DNA of 64,000 bases from Astropecten irregularis (Eukaryota; Echinodermata; Asteroidea; Paxillosida; Astropectinidae), in the NCBI GenBank assembly GCA_963971285.1, contig OZ020262.1:8066745-8130744 (forward strand), read 5' to 3'. Positions within the stretch are counted from its first letter, which is position 1. Each line of letters opens with the position of its first letter. Positions 20,276 through 32,393 of the stretch are shown piece by piece. The notes under the pieces were generated by a model, which saw only the letters and a program-made list of their open reading frames with translations, ran no database searches and had not been told where the DNA came from. The position numbers and the translations under genes were made by a program.

Positions 20276-21595
20276 AAAATGATGGAGAATTCATCCTGGA
20301 AAAATGGCAGTGTCGTTGACTGCATCGAACATGATGCATCCGCTCACATGCGGCCGGGATCACACACTACAAAAGAATATATGTTATCAATGTAATCAAT
20401 TTGAATCTGAAATCACCCAAAACAGAGAACTCCTTCTTCTCCAAAAGTGAGTGATCCTGTGATTCCTTTGTCTATAGAATTCCGCAATAAATACTGAGTC
20501 CAAACGGAACATGACTAGTTTAAGGCAACAGTGTCAGTGATTTAACGTAGACCTAGTTAGGCCTAACTTAATCATGTCAGGCCCCTAATAAAATAACGTC
20601 CGACGTCAGCCTCGTACTATAGTAGTCAGAATAAACATCCTTAGAAATGTGAAACAATTAATAACACACTAACACACAACTTTAATTAAAGGACTTTAAT
20701 GTAAAGCATTTTAAGTGTTATTACCAAATGTAAAGCCGGTCAGTAGGCATCAGTATTCATAAACACGTCTGTTGTCGTGTTCAGCACACTGCGCAGGCGC
20801 ACCATACCGGCTGAGGTAAGTGACGTAGTACCCACTATAAGTGATGACATGTAAACATTGGTCGCGCAATCGGTCTATTGTGAGCATGCGCGCGCGCTGT
20901 TGACTTGAAGACCGATTCTCAAAAGTCTCGCATTTGAGATCCGAGAATCCCTCTGGCCTGCCTGAAAACAGTAAACTGTAACTGAAGCATCAATTCAAAA
21001 GAGAACGGAAGGTGTGGGATAGTTGGTGTGGGTGTGTGTGTGTGTGGGGGGGGGGGGGGTGGAACTATGCCCGTTAATGAAAAAAAAAGGGTTTAGGAAC
21101 ACATGTTGTATTAATTTACGGGTAAAATATACCCCTGCTCACCCTTAAGCACACCCAAATTGAGAATGAACAATGCATTGGGAAAAACCAGCTGATAAAT
21201 ATATCTCGAAAAAACAAATATGTATAAAATATGTATCTCGAAAAAAAAACAACACATTTTGAAATTTATACTTCACTTTTTCAGAATATATACTTGATGG
21301 GCTTTCGTAATAACATGCATAACACATTTCTTGCATGCCGCCATTTTGTGTTATCCTCAATCCCATAACAAATGACCTTAAGAGTTTCATGCATACAGAG
21401 ATAATGCAACCTTGTTCTCAAATGAATGGAAGCCATTAAATGACACCTCAGAATAAATTATGATTTTTAAACTAAACATTCTTTTTCACTGGCAATTATC
21501 AGACATGGGTAACAAGTTAATTTCATTTTTCTTTATGTGTATTAAAATACACATAAAGAACACTTACAAGTGACTTGCACTTAGTTACCAGATAA
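20276..21595. other. intergenic with GT/G-run microsatellite
   Basis: No gene was recognised. A simple repeat of GTGTGTG followed by 13-14 G residues lies at about 21,024-21,060. The remainder is A+T-rich. Confidence 0.5.
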
Positions 21596-21840
21596 CCTGG
21601 GACCAATTTCATGGTGCTTAACAAAGCACAAAAATTTGCTAAGCACAACAATGTCTTGCCCAATAAAACAACGCTAAAAATTTCATTTGATATTCATGGT
21701 CAGCAAACAACACCCAAAGAACAATCACCAGCGATACATAACATTATGGAAATTTGATTGTTAACCCTGTTTTTATTAAGACAAAAATGTCACGCTTAGC
21801 AAATTTTTGTGCTAAGCAGCGCCGTAAAATTGGCCCCAGG
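21596..21840. mobile_element. 245-bp MITE with TAA target duplication (PIF/Harbinger-like)
   Basis: The ends are CCTGGGACCAATTTCATGG and, inverted, CCTGGGGCCAATTTTACGG, flanked by TAA at 21593-21595 and 21841-21843. Inner arms AAAAATTTGCTAAGC / GCTTAGCAAATTTTT extend the palindrome. A 3-bp TWA duplication fits Harbinger. Non-coding. Confidence 0.8.
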
Positions 21841-22213
21841 TAACCCCTCCCCAGTACGTATTTTCGTGACGTACATTTTCAACCTGAACAACTTGTATAC
21901 ACCATTTTACTTACCGTGCCAGTTGTACGTTCATGACTAAGACTACAACGGCAAGGCAACTCGTGGTAAGCATGACTTCTCACGACCGATTCAGATCTGA
22001 AATAAAGTGATTAGTGGGCTTGATCTAAAAAGTATACAGGCTTGTATATAGATTTAACACCAATTAAGTTTGGTAATGATAAAATAATGATATTAAGCTG
22101 CAAACTGGTGCGCGCAAGGTTATGCCTATGCCCAAATATGCTGTGCGCTTTAACTTGACGAACCACAAAAAAAAAAATCATAATGACCTATCCTTATTCA
22201 ATGACCTGCATAT

Positions 22214-22450
22214 CACCAGGGGCCATTTTCATATAGAGCTGCTTAATTGCATCAAAATTTGCTTAAGCACCAAACACCTTGGTAAATAAAATCAGTATGC
22301 CAGCCAAAACTCCCTGTGAACTTATGTTCTGCAAACAATGGCCAAAAACAAGTTAAAAGCAATGAACATTACATGGAATTTGGTTGGTAATTCTGTCTGG
22401 TCAAGAAAGACTTTTCGTGCTAAGCATTGTTTTTGCTTTAAGCATGAAAC
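22214..22450. mobile_element. diverged second copy of the Harbinger-like MITE
   Basis: It begins CCAGGGGCCATTTTCATATA, then GAGCTGCTTAATTGC and AAAATTTGCTTAAGC, and ends near GTGCTAAGCATTG. It is clearly related to 21,596-21,840, but the termini are eroded. Confidence 0.6.
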
Positions 22451-23343
22451 TTATCATTGACTTCTATCTCACATATTGACGATCTCAATCAGATCTATGC
22501 CATAGTCACGGTTTTCAATAAGTTCCTTTAGTTCCAAACTTACCTTATCAATGATAGCAGACTGCAGTGTGCAGAATGAACGTCATTGGACGCTGCAGAA
22601 TACAGTAATGAGTTGGTAATTAAGATTCGACCACTCACATACGACAGGTATGTCACGCCTCGTCGGGCAAAGCAGCACTAGAACGTACGATTATCAAATT
22701 GGGTTAGTTCCCTGAAGTATATATCGTAAAAAGAGGAAGATAACCAATTTCCCGGAAAGGTTTTATGCGAGCTTATAAATCTACTACAGTCAAAAGTCCC
22801 GACCAGTACTGAATATCATTGGGTGAAGGTCTCACCTTCAACCGGCATGCAACCTTATGTAAGTCGGGTCACTGACATTCACATTTACATGTACAGTATT
22901 CCAAGCAGTTCAGTATGACTCGGGCTGCGGTCGACGTTCTGGTTTGTGCACAAAACATTTACTGCACTTCATAAGCCAACTACATGTACATGGGACCCAG
23001 AAAACAGAAACTTCACCACCATAATCCATACAAAGTAACAAAGCTTAAAATTCTTTGAAAATGCGATTTTGAAAGCAATGACAAAGTAGCCTCCTTGGCT
23101 ATTCTCTGAATGTACATGATATATAACCCGTCACAAAAAAAAAAAAAAAAAACACTCCACGTACAGACCATGTATGGAGGTATCAATAGATCCCCAACAA
23201 TAATGCCTTATATATCAACTTGCTGAAAGGTCTCTCGTGGTTTACCCATTATGTACTTACAGTAAAAGGCATAATAATACATGATTGGTAAAGGTCACAG
23301 AACAGCACTCACACTTTGTCTGATCAAACATGTACATAGAAAA
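22451..23343. other. intergenic, nothing recognised
   Basis: No gene was seen. It includes an A-run at about 23,135-23,151. It ends at the first ACTAGAG boundary. Confidence 0.4.
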
Positions 23344-24441
23344 ACTAGAGTTTATGGCTGTTGAAAACAGCACATATGGCTTTTCCGCATATGATATAAA
23401 AAGTCTTCTTAATAATTGATGCTACTTCAGAAATTTGGATTCTCATTCTTACCTCTTTTAAATGAGGAGCTTCTTCTAGCTTCTTCTAGGGCTTGTTAAT
23501 TCTTAATTGGCATATAAAGTTTGCCCCTTAAAAGCACTGTCACGTGACACACAATTAATTTGCATTTAAACAAAAATATTAACTCTTCCCGACTTAGATA
23601 CATACGAAGTTTCAGCCCAATTGGATACATCGGTTTTTCTTAATTGGCATGTGAAGTCTGCCCATTTAAGGGGCTGTCATGTGACGCAAGATGACGTCAT
23701 GCTGATGCCATTGCAATATTTTGATATAACACTTCCCGGTTTAACACATACAAAGTTTCAATTCAATCGGACCTAGGGTTCATTTGTTATCGATATGTGA
23801 AGTTTGCCCCTTTAAGGCGTTGTCACGTGACATTCGATGACGTCACAATGAAGTCATTGCAAATTTTCGATATAACACTTCCCAACTTAGACACATACAA
23901 AGTTTCAAGCCAATTGAACATGGGTTTGTTTATAATTGACGTGTGAAGTTTGCCCCTTTGAGGCGCTGTCACGTGATGCACGATGACGTCATGATGACGT
24001 CATTGCATTTTTTCGATATCACACTTCCCGACTTAGATACATACCAAGTTTCAACCGAATCGGACCTAGGGCTCGTTCATAATTAATGTGTTAATTTTGC
24101 CCCTTTAAGGCGCTGTCACGTGACGCACGATGACGTCATGATGACGTCAGTGTAATTTTTCGTTTCACCCTTCCCAACTTAGATACATACCAAGTTTCAA
24201 ACCAATCGGTCGTAGGGTTCGTTTATAATTGATGTATGAAGTTTGCTCCTTTTAGGCATTGTCACGTGACACTCGTTGACGTCATGATGACGAAAAGTTT
24301 CGGGAGACAACTACCTTATATAGACTTCCTTCAGCTTAAGTTTAGTTAAGATCGACTGATTCAAAGTGACCAAAGTGGGGTCCAGAAAACCCTGTGCTAA
24401 TTCTATTTGATATTGGCTGAAGAAGAAGATGAGGAAGAAGA
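23344..24441 (+). mobile_element. HINE-like element carrying 146-bp repeats
   Basis: It starts ACTAGAGTTTATGGCTGTTG with hairpin arms TTATGGCTGTT / AACAGCACATA and GGCTTTTCCG. The body matches 32,394-33,446 (AGTCTTCTTAAT, TGATGCTACTTCAGAAATTT). Central tandem units of about 146 bp are followed by a GAAGAAGATGAGG microsatellite. A 3' stem-loop is absent. The next ACTAGAG abuts at 24,442. Confidence 0.78.
23540..24300 (+). repeat. 146-bp tandem repeat with E-box and CRE palindromes
   Basis: TCACGTGA or a one-base variant recurs near 23541, 23677, 23823, 23969, 24116 and 24262, giving spacings of 136, 146, 146, 147 and 146. Each unit contains CCAACTTAGAYACATAC-type sequence, and several have TGACGTCATGATGACGTCA. 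The same units recur at 32,575-33,190. Confidence 0.8.
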
Positions 24442-24778
24442 ACTAGAGTTTATGGCTGTTTGAAACAGCACATAAAGCTTTTCCGCATATTTTAAATTGA
24501 AAATAGATATTTAATATGATATACAAAGAAAGCGATCCCTCAATGGACAAATGGAAAAAAAATCATGATCCTAGCTCTTACCACTTTCTAATGAGGAGCT
24601 ACTTCCTGTTTGGCCGGAAGAAGAGGTCACAGAGGTCAAGCAATGTGTCACAAAGAAAGACCTTGCCTAATATGGACTTTTGGTTAAAGGATCATCATCC
24701 TACCTCTTACCACTTTTAAAGGAGGAGCTACGTCCGGTTTGGCTGGAAGTATAGGTCAGAGAGGTCAAGCAATGTGTT
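24442..24778 (+). mobile_element. 5' part of HINE-like element (two 129-bp units)
   Basis: ACTAGAG plus the GCTGTT-type hairpin and GCTTTTCCG, then two 129-bp units with CTTACCACTTT and GAGGAGCTAC. Similarity switches to another repeat near 24,778, so it is truncated or recombined. Confidence 0.7.
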
Positions 24779-26043
24779 TTACCCAGGGAAAAGACGTACA
24801 TGTTGTGTATATGGGAATTGATTCAATAATTAGCACATCGTATGTTTTATAAATGGCCATCACCATATCATACAAAACTCTGTTCACAAACAAAAACACA
24901 TGTACGAATCCATGGATCATTGCAGTTTTTTCTTACACAACTCATCTATTAAGATGTTTTTATAAGCTTAAGAGCACCCATGAAATGACATACAATACTC
25001 CGCAACCTACGTCGACAGCATTTCGGTTAAGATTGTATGGTTTGTAAATAATATAAAAAAAGACTTGCTTGCATTGTCTATGGCAATAAACATGTAAGTT
25101 GTACATACTGTATACAATGTTTTACACATGTTTGGGGGAATTGAGTAATATCGTACCATTTTACTATGACCATTATTTTCAGGTCAATCGGGTAGCGTGA
25201 GGCAAAAAAAAAAAACCAAGTTGTTGTACGGCATGAACTTGACAGGAGCATGCCGTGGACCGTACATACTTTGACATACAATACTTACACGTACACCGAT
25301 GGACTATTCTGGTCTAGTAAGATTTTGTTTGAAAATTATTTTTAAAAAGACGTACGTGCATTGTCTATGAGGGAAAATATAGTTTTCAGCCCATGGCCCC
25401 TCGAAAATTGTTCCATCGATCATGCCCTCAAAATCCTTTTGTCGAAAACATTACGTCAACTCGCAAACATTGCGTCAACTCGTCAACATAACGTCAACTC
25501 GCAAACATTGCGTCAACTCGTAAACATTACGTCAACTCGCAAACATTACGTCAACTCGCAAACATTACGTCAACTCGCAAACATTACATCAACTCGCAAA
25601 CATTGCGTCAACTCGCAAACATTGCGGCAACTCGCAAACATTACGTCAACTCGCAAACATTACGTCAACTCGCAAACATTACGTCAACTCGCAAACATTA
25701 CGTCAACTCGCAAACATTTTGTAAATAATTCTGAAAATTCAACAGACATACGGATTCGACAATAAACATGTAAGTTTTACATACTGTAAACAATGTTTTA
25801 CACATGTTTTGGGAAATTGAGTCAATCGAGCATCACATCGTATGTTTTACTATGATCATTATTTTCCTGTCAATCGGGTAGCGTGAGAAAGATTGAACAA
25901 TTTATAAAAAACTAAGTGATGAAGTTGTCATGAATTCATATTACAATCGCCAACCTCTATTTCCCAAACCTACCAATTTTCGAGGCGATCGGCCGAATTC
26001 CTTCTATGTGTTATAATTTTTTTTTTGAAAATGATATAAAAAA
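24779..26043 (+). repeat. CATCGTATGTTTTA-type interspersed repeats
   Basis: Mosaic of modules also seen at 1-600, 17,600-18,200, 27,300-28,250 and 43,600-44,000: GACGTACRTGCATTGTCTATG, CACATCGTATGTTTTA, GGTCAATCGGGTAGCGTGA. No gene. Confidence 0.6.
25445..25720 (+). repeat. 19-bp minisatellite (about 14 copies)
   Basis: The unit CGTCAACTCGCAAACATTA is repeated head-to-tail with few substitutions (GTAAACATT, GCGGCAACT). Because three units equal 57 bases, all frames stay periodic and one stays open, producing a spurious 134-codon ORF at 25361-25765. Confidence 0.92.
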
Positions 26044-27296
26044 ACTAGACCTGTGTTTGTAGCAACAAACACTGAGCTGTTTCGCGTATGTTTTATAAAA
26101 TGTAAAAAACAAACGTACACAATTGGCCCAGGACAGAGAAATAGTTTATCAGCGGTGTCTTTATTGTTTTTAACAACTACATGTACATGTATCAGGAACG
26201 TCGTCAGTCGCCCATCAATACACGTATACAGAATCATAAACACCATGAGAAACACAGAAATGGCCGAGTCTACTATATGCCAACCCGCGTAGTATGTATG
26301 GTTGTGCATATGAGTTGTGAAAACAGCAAAATTACTGATTTTCTAGCTCGCCGTGCTCCGTTCACGTGTACACAATTGGCCCACTACCACGGATAGCCAT
26401 ATCAGCAGTCCAAAAAGTTCCAAAGCACGTGTTTTGTGTTATGTTTGACTCTAAATGGCAAAATTAATTATTCAAAAAAATTAATAAAAAATCAGGCGAT
26501 AACGTAATCGTGACGTCACCTCACAGTAGGGATACTAATACCATTTCCTACCAACCCACCAAGTTTCATTACGATCGGATGTTCGCTTATATGCGTTTCT
26601 GGGAAAAAATGGCAAAATTAAATATTCAAAAATCAATAAAATATCAGCCGATGACGTCATCGTGACGTCACTTCACATTTAGGATACTAGTACCATTCCC
26701 TACCTACCCACCAAGTTTCATCACCATCGGATATTCCCTTATATATGAATCTGAAAATCGGCTTTTTGATGACGTCATCATGACGTCACCACTTTTTGAT
26801 ATTTTATGGCACGTGCCTATAGCCCAACAAACATTTTACCGAAAGAATTTCGAAAATACGATTTGTCGTTCATGAGATATAAAGAAAAGGTCCAAAAATT
26901 GAATAATTCGTATAAAATCACACGATGACGTCATCGACACGTGACTGCAATTTTTGTCTATAACACGTCCCCATATACTTGCATACCAAGTTTGAGTTGC
27001 ATCGGACTTGCCGTTCCGGAGATAAAGAGCCCTAAAATTTGCACTTTTATGATGACGTAATTGTGCACGTGATGACGTCACGATGACGTACTTACGCGGG
27101 ACACTATTCGGGGTGGTGGTCTAACTATGTGCCAAGTATAAAGTTGATCGGAATTGGCATAATGGTAGAAGTGGCTCTTAGAAAACCCCTGTGTTATGTC
27201 TATGGGAAAAAAGTGGAAAAAGAAAAAAAAAAAAAAAAGGAAAAAAGAAAAAAAAATAACAAAAACAAAAGCTGTTCCGCCGCATGCGAAACAGCT
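26044..27296 (+). mobile_element. family-2 HINE-like element with its own matched ends
   Basis: It starts ACTAGAC. The 5' hairpin GTGTTTGT (26053-26060) pairs with ACAAACAC (26065-26072). Sub-terminal AGCTGTTTCGC (26075-26085) is the exact inverse of GCGAAACAGCT (27286-27296), the outer arm of the 3' stem-loop at 27,270-27,296. The body has GATGACGTCATCGTGACGTC-type units and an A/G-rich tract before the 3' end. The architecture is identical to family 1, but the end sequence differs. Confidence 0.8.
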
Positions 27297-28294
27297 AAAA
27301 AGACGTACGTGCATTGTCTATTAGGGACAATACAGTTTTGAGTCAACGGTCATTCGGATATCACGTCCCGGCCCAGTGCGCAAGTCAAAGTCGGGCCGCC
27401 GGCGGTTCAGCAGCGGCAAAGCGGCATCGGCACGCCGCCCATCCACCGACCGTGGTCCGCCGGTACATGGTGGTTGCCACTATAAATCGGCCGTGTAAAA
27501 CGGACCACTGTGTACTAATGGTCGTCCAGCCGACTGTATTTTGCATTGAAATAGGCCTACGGAATAGAATATTTATACAAAATTATATCGAGAACATGAA
27601 ATCACTCTGATGACACTAAAGTCTAGGGGAAAGGACATGACAATATGTCACGTAGTTTGTTCGTGTGTAAAACTGATCCTATTACCACGTACAAAAAAAC
27701 AAATTATGGATCATTGCACTCTTCCATACAACTCTTTAAGTTGTACATGTGTAGCTAATATTAACGCGACCCATAAAATGATGTACAATACTCCGCAATC
27801 TACATCGATAACATTTCGATATTTAGTGCTGGTATTTAACGATATATAAAAAGTCTTAGTACATGGAATCGTCTATGGCAAGATTATAAACGAAGTTTTG
27901 ATCGAGTCTCGCAATCCGCGGACGTTATTATGAATGTAATACACACACGTACAGTGCAGTGAATTACGTACGTACAGTGCAGTGTACATATGGGGAGAGT
28001 TGAGTCAATCGAGCATCATATGTTTTGTACATGACCATATTGTCACGTAATCTGTGTACAAAGTTAACGAGCTGTGAGAAATATTAAAAAATTCATATAA
28101 AATCTAGTCATGACGTCATGATGACGAATAGTTTCGGGAGACAACTACCCTATATGGACTTCCTTCAGACCAAGTTTGGTTAAAATCCGTTGTTTAAAAA
28201 TGGCCAAAGTGGGGTGCAGAATACCCCTGTGCTTTGTCTATGGGAATTTGGAGACAAGAAGAGGAAGAGGAAGAAGAGGAAGGAAGAAAAAAAA
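27297..28294 (+). repeat. interspersed repeat, copy of window positions 1-600
   Basis: From 27,647 it repeats 1-650 almost base for base, up to the GAAGAGGAAGAAG tract. The first part contains an unusual GC-rich patch at 27,360-27,490. It lacks a 3' stem-loop; the tandem array begins at 28,295. Confidence 0.75.
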
Positions 28295-29330
28295 ACTAGA
28301 GTTTATGGCTGTTAGAAACAGCGCATAAGGCTTTTCCGCATATGGTATTTTAAATTGATATAAAGATATATATAATATGCTATAAAAAGAAAGGGATCAT
28401 CCTCAACGGACAAATGGAAAACAAATCATGATCCTAGCTCTTACCACTCTCTAATGAGGAGCTACTTCCTGCTTGGCCGGAAGTAGAGGTCAGAAAGGTC
28501 AAGCAATGTATCACAAAGAAAGACCTTGCCTAACATTCACTTTTGGTGAAAGAATCATGATCCAATCTCTTACCACATTTAAATGAGGAGCTACTTCCGG
28601 TTTGACCGGAAGTAGAGGTCAGAAAGGTCGAGCAATGTGTCACAAAGAAATACCTTGCCTAACTTTGATATTTGGTGAAAGAATCATGATCCTATCTCTA
28701 ACCACTTTTAAATGAGGAGCTACTTCCTGTTTGACCGGATGTAGAGGTCACAGAGGTCAAGCAATGTGTCACAAAGAAATACCTTGCCTAACATTGATAT
28801 TTGGTGAAAGAATCATGATCATAGCTCTTACCACTTTTAAATGAGGAGCTACTTCCTGTTTGACCGGAAGTAGAGGTCACAGAGGTCAAGCAATATGTAA
28901 CAAAGAAAGACCTTGCCTAATATTGATATTTGGTGAAAGAATCATGATCCTAGCTCTTACCACTTTTAAATGAGGAGCTACTTCCTGTTTTACCGGAAGT
29001 AGAGGTCACAGAGGTCAAGCAATGTGTCACAAAGAAAGACCCTGCCTAACAGTCACTTTTGGTGAAAGAATCAACTTAATATCTCAAACCGTTGATTTGT
29101 TGTTGATTTTTAAAGATTTTGATTATTAAATTCAAATCGCTGGTCACATGACACCTGATGACGTCATAATGATGAAAAGTTTCGGGAGACAACTACCCTA
29201 TATGGACTTCCTTCAGACCAAGTTTGGTTAAAATCGGCTGTTTAAAAGTGACCAAAGTGGGGTCCAGAATGCCCCTGTGCTTTGTCTATGGGATTTTGGC
29301 GACAAGAAGAGGAAGAGGAAGAAGAAAAAA
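28295..29330 (+). mobile_element. HINE-like array unit 1 (5 internal repeats)
   Basis: ACTAGAG and the GCTGTT-type hairpin, then internal units with GAGGAGCTACTTCC at 28456, 28585, 28714 and 28843 (exact 129-bp period) plus one more. Then TAATATCTCAAACCGTTGAT, AAGTTTCGGGAGACAACTAC and a GAAGAGGAAG tract. No 3' stem-loop. Confidence 0.82.
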
Positions 29331-30480
29331 ACTAGAAATTGTGTCTGTTGAAAACAGAACACAAGGCTTTTCCGTTTTATAGAAAAATCAACATAACCTT
29401 ATACACACAAAGACATTTGATTAAGATCTTATGTTTTATACTTTTGAAGTATGCACCTTTAATCATACACTCACGTGACTTGGTCATATTTCTGTCACAA
29501 AGAAAGACCTTGCCTAACATTGATATTTGGTGAAATAATCATGATCCTAGCTCTTACCACTTTTAAATGAGGAGCTACTTCCTGTTTGACCGGAAGTAGA
29601 GGTCACAGAGGTCAAGCAATGTGTCACAAATGGAAGACCTTGCCTAACATTGTCTATTGGTGAAAGAATCATGATCATAGCTATTACCACTTTTAAATGA
29701 GGAGCTACTTTCTGTTTGACCGGAAGTAGAGGTCACAGAGGTCAAGCAATGTGTAACAAATGAAAGACCTTGCCTAACATTGTCTATTGGTGACAGAATC
29801 ATGATCTTAGCTCTTACCACTTTTAAATGAGGAGCTACTTCCTGTTTGACCGGAAGTAGAGGTCACAGAGGTCAAGCAATGTGTCACAAATGGAAGACCT
29901 TGCCTAACATTGTCTATTGGTGAAAGAATCATGATCAAAGCTATTACCACTTTTAAATGAGGAGCTACTTGCTGTTTGACCGGAAGTAGAGGTCACAGGG
30001 GTCAAGCAATGTGTAACAAATGAAAGACCTTGCCTAACATTGTCTATTGGTGAAAGAATCATGATCTTAGCTCTTACCACTTTTAAATGAGGAGCTACTT
30101 CCTGTTTGACCGGAAGTAGAGGTCACAGAGGTCAAGCAATGTGTCACAAAGTAAGACCCTGCCTAATAATCACTATTGGTGAAAGAATGAATTTAATATC
30201 TCAAACCGTTGATTTTTGGTTGATTTTTGAAGATTTTGATTATTAAATTTGAATTGCTTGTCACATGACACCTGAAGACGTCACAATGACGAAAAGTTTC
30301 GGGAGACAACTACCCTATATAGACTTCCTTCAGACCAAGTTTGGTTAAAATCGGCCATTTAAAAGCAGCCAAAGTGCCGTCCAGAAAAAGTCTATGGTAA
30401 CTCAAACGACAAGAAGAAGAAGAAGAAAAAAAAAAATCAGAACAAAAACAATACCTTTTCCGTTGAACACGGAAAAGCCA
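29331..30480 (+). mobile_element. HINE-like array unit 2, complete type element
   Basis: ACTAGAAATTGTGTCTGTTG hairpin. Sub-terminal GGCTTTTCCG at 29365-29374 is the exact inverse of CGGAAAAGCC at 30470-30479. The 3' stem is CTTTTCCG / CGGAAAAG with loop TTGAACA. Five 129-bp units lie inside, followed by an AAGAAGAAGAAG tract. The next unit starts at the adjacent base. This is the best reference copy for the family. Confidence 0.87.
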
Positions 30481-31504
30481 ACTAGAGTTTATGGCTGTTT
30501 GAAACTGCACATAAGGCTTTTCCGCATATGATATAAGTTGCTTGTCAATCAGATCGAATTGTGTCATTAGAAAGAACTTCCCTTACATTGACATTTGGCG
30601 AAAGAATCATGATCAAAGCTCTTACCACTTTAAAATGACTAGCTACTTCCTGTTTGACCGGAGGTAGAGGTCACAGAAGTCAAGCTATGTGTCACAAAAG
30701 AAAGATCTTGCCTAACATTGATATTTAGTGAAAGAATCATGAATTTAGCTCTTACCACTTTTAAATGAGGAGCAACTTCCGGTTTGACCGGAAGTAAAGG
30801 TCACCGAGGTCAAGTTATGTCTCACAAAGAAAGAGCTTGCATAACATTGATACTTAGTGAAAGAATCATGATCCTAGCTCTAAACACTTTTAAATGAGGA
30901 GCAACTTCCGGTATAACCGGAAGTAGAGGTCACAGGGGTCAACCAATGTGTCACAAAGAAAGACCTTACCTAACATTCACTTTTGGTGAAAGAATCATGA
31001 TCCAAGCTCTTAACACTTTTAAATGAGGAGCTACTTCCTGTTTGACCGGAAGTAGAGGTCACAGGGGTCAACCAATGTGTCACAAAGAAAGACCTTACCT
31101 AACATTCACTTTTGGTGAAAGAATCATGATCCAAGCTCTTAACACTTTTAAATGAGGAGCTACTTCCTGTTTGACCGGAAGAAGAGGTCACAGAGGTCAA
31201 CCAATGTGTCACATAGAAAGACCTTACCTATCATTGACATTTAGCGAAGGAATCAATCTAATATCTCAAACGGTTGATTTTTTGTTGATTTTTGCATATT
31301 TTGATTATTAAATTCAAATCGCTTGTCACGTGACACCTGATGACGTCATTATGATGAAAAGTTTCGGGAGACAACTACCCTATATGGACTTCTTTCAGAC
31401 CAAGTTTGGTTAAGATTGACTGTTTAAAAATTACAAAAGTGGCTCCGAGAACACCCCCGTGCTTTGTCTATGGGTTTTTGGCGACAAGAAGAAGAAGAAG
31501 AAAA
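30481..31504 (+). mobile_element. HINE-like array unit 3
   Basis: ACTAGAGTTTATGGCTGTTT start. Five to six 129-bp units, several with an intact CTTCCGG...CCGGAAG palindrome. Then TAATATCTCAAACGGTTGAT, TGACGTCATTATGATG and a GAAGAAGAAG tract. The 3' stem-loop is missing. Confidence 0.8.
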
Positions 31505-32393
31505 ACTAGAGTTTATGGCTGTTGAAAACAGCACATAAGGCTTTTCCGCATATGATATAAATTCCTTTTCAATAAGAAATTTGCCGCTAAGAACGACCTT
31601 CCCTAACATTGCCTTTTGGTAAAAGAATTATGATCCTAGCTCTTACCCCTTTTAAACAAGGAGCTACTTCCTGTTTGACCGGAAGTAGAGGTCACAGGGG
31701 TCAACCAATGTGTTACAAAGAAAGACCTTGCATAACATTTACTTTTGGTGAAAGAACCATGATCCTAGCTCTTTACACTTTTAAATGAGGAGCTACTTTC
31801 GGTTTGACCGGAAGTAGAGGTCACAAAGGTCAAGCAATGTGTCACAAAGAAAGACCTTGCCTAACATTGATATTTGGTGAAAGAATCATGATCCTAGCTC
31901 TTACCGCTTTTAAATGAGGAGCTACTTCCTGTTTGACCGGAAGTAGAGGTCACAGGGGTCAACAAATGTTTCACAAAGAAAGACCTTGCCTAACATTCAC
32001 TTTTGGTGAAAGAATCATGATCGTAGCTCTTACTACTTTTAAACGAGGAGCTACTTCCTGTTTGACCGGAAGTAGAGGTCACAGAGGTCAACCAATGTGT
32101 CACATAGAAAGACCTTACCTATCATTGACATTCAGCGAAGGAATCAATCTAATATCTCAAACGGTTGATTTTTTGTTGATTTTTGAATATTTTGATTATT
32201 AAATTCAAATCGCTTGTCACGTGACACCTGATGACGTCATTATGATGAAAAGTTTCGGGAGACAACTACCCTATATGGACTTCCTTCAGACCAAGTTTGG
32301 TTAAGATTGACTTTTTAAAAATTACAAAAGTGGCTCCGAGAAAACCCCTGTGCTTTGTCTATGGGTTTTTGGCGACAAGAAGAAGAAGAAGAA
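31505..32393 (+). mobile_element. HINE-like array unit 4
   Basis: Same plan as unit 3 with about four 129-bp units. Its distal 250 bases are nearly the same as those of unit 3 and of 51,560-51,830. It ends in GAAGAAGAAGAAG without a stem-loop. Confidence 0.8.

Noticed and set aside
25361..25765. 134-codon ORF with 19-residue periodic peptide
   Set aside because: Artefact of a 19-bp minisatellite, which keeps the frame periodic.
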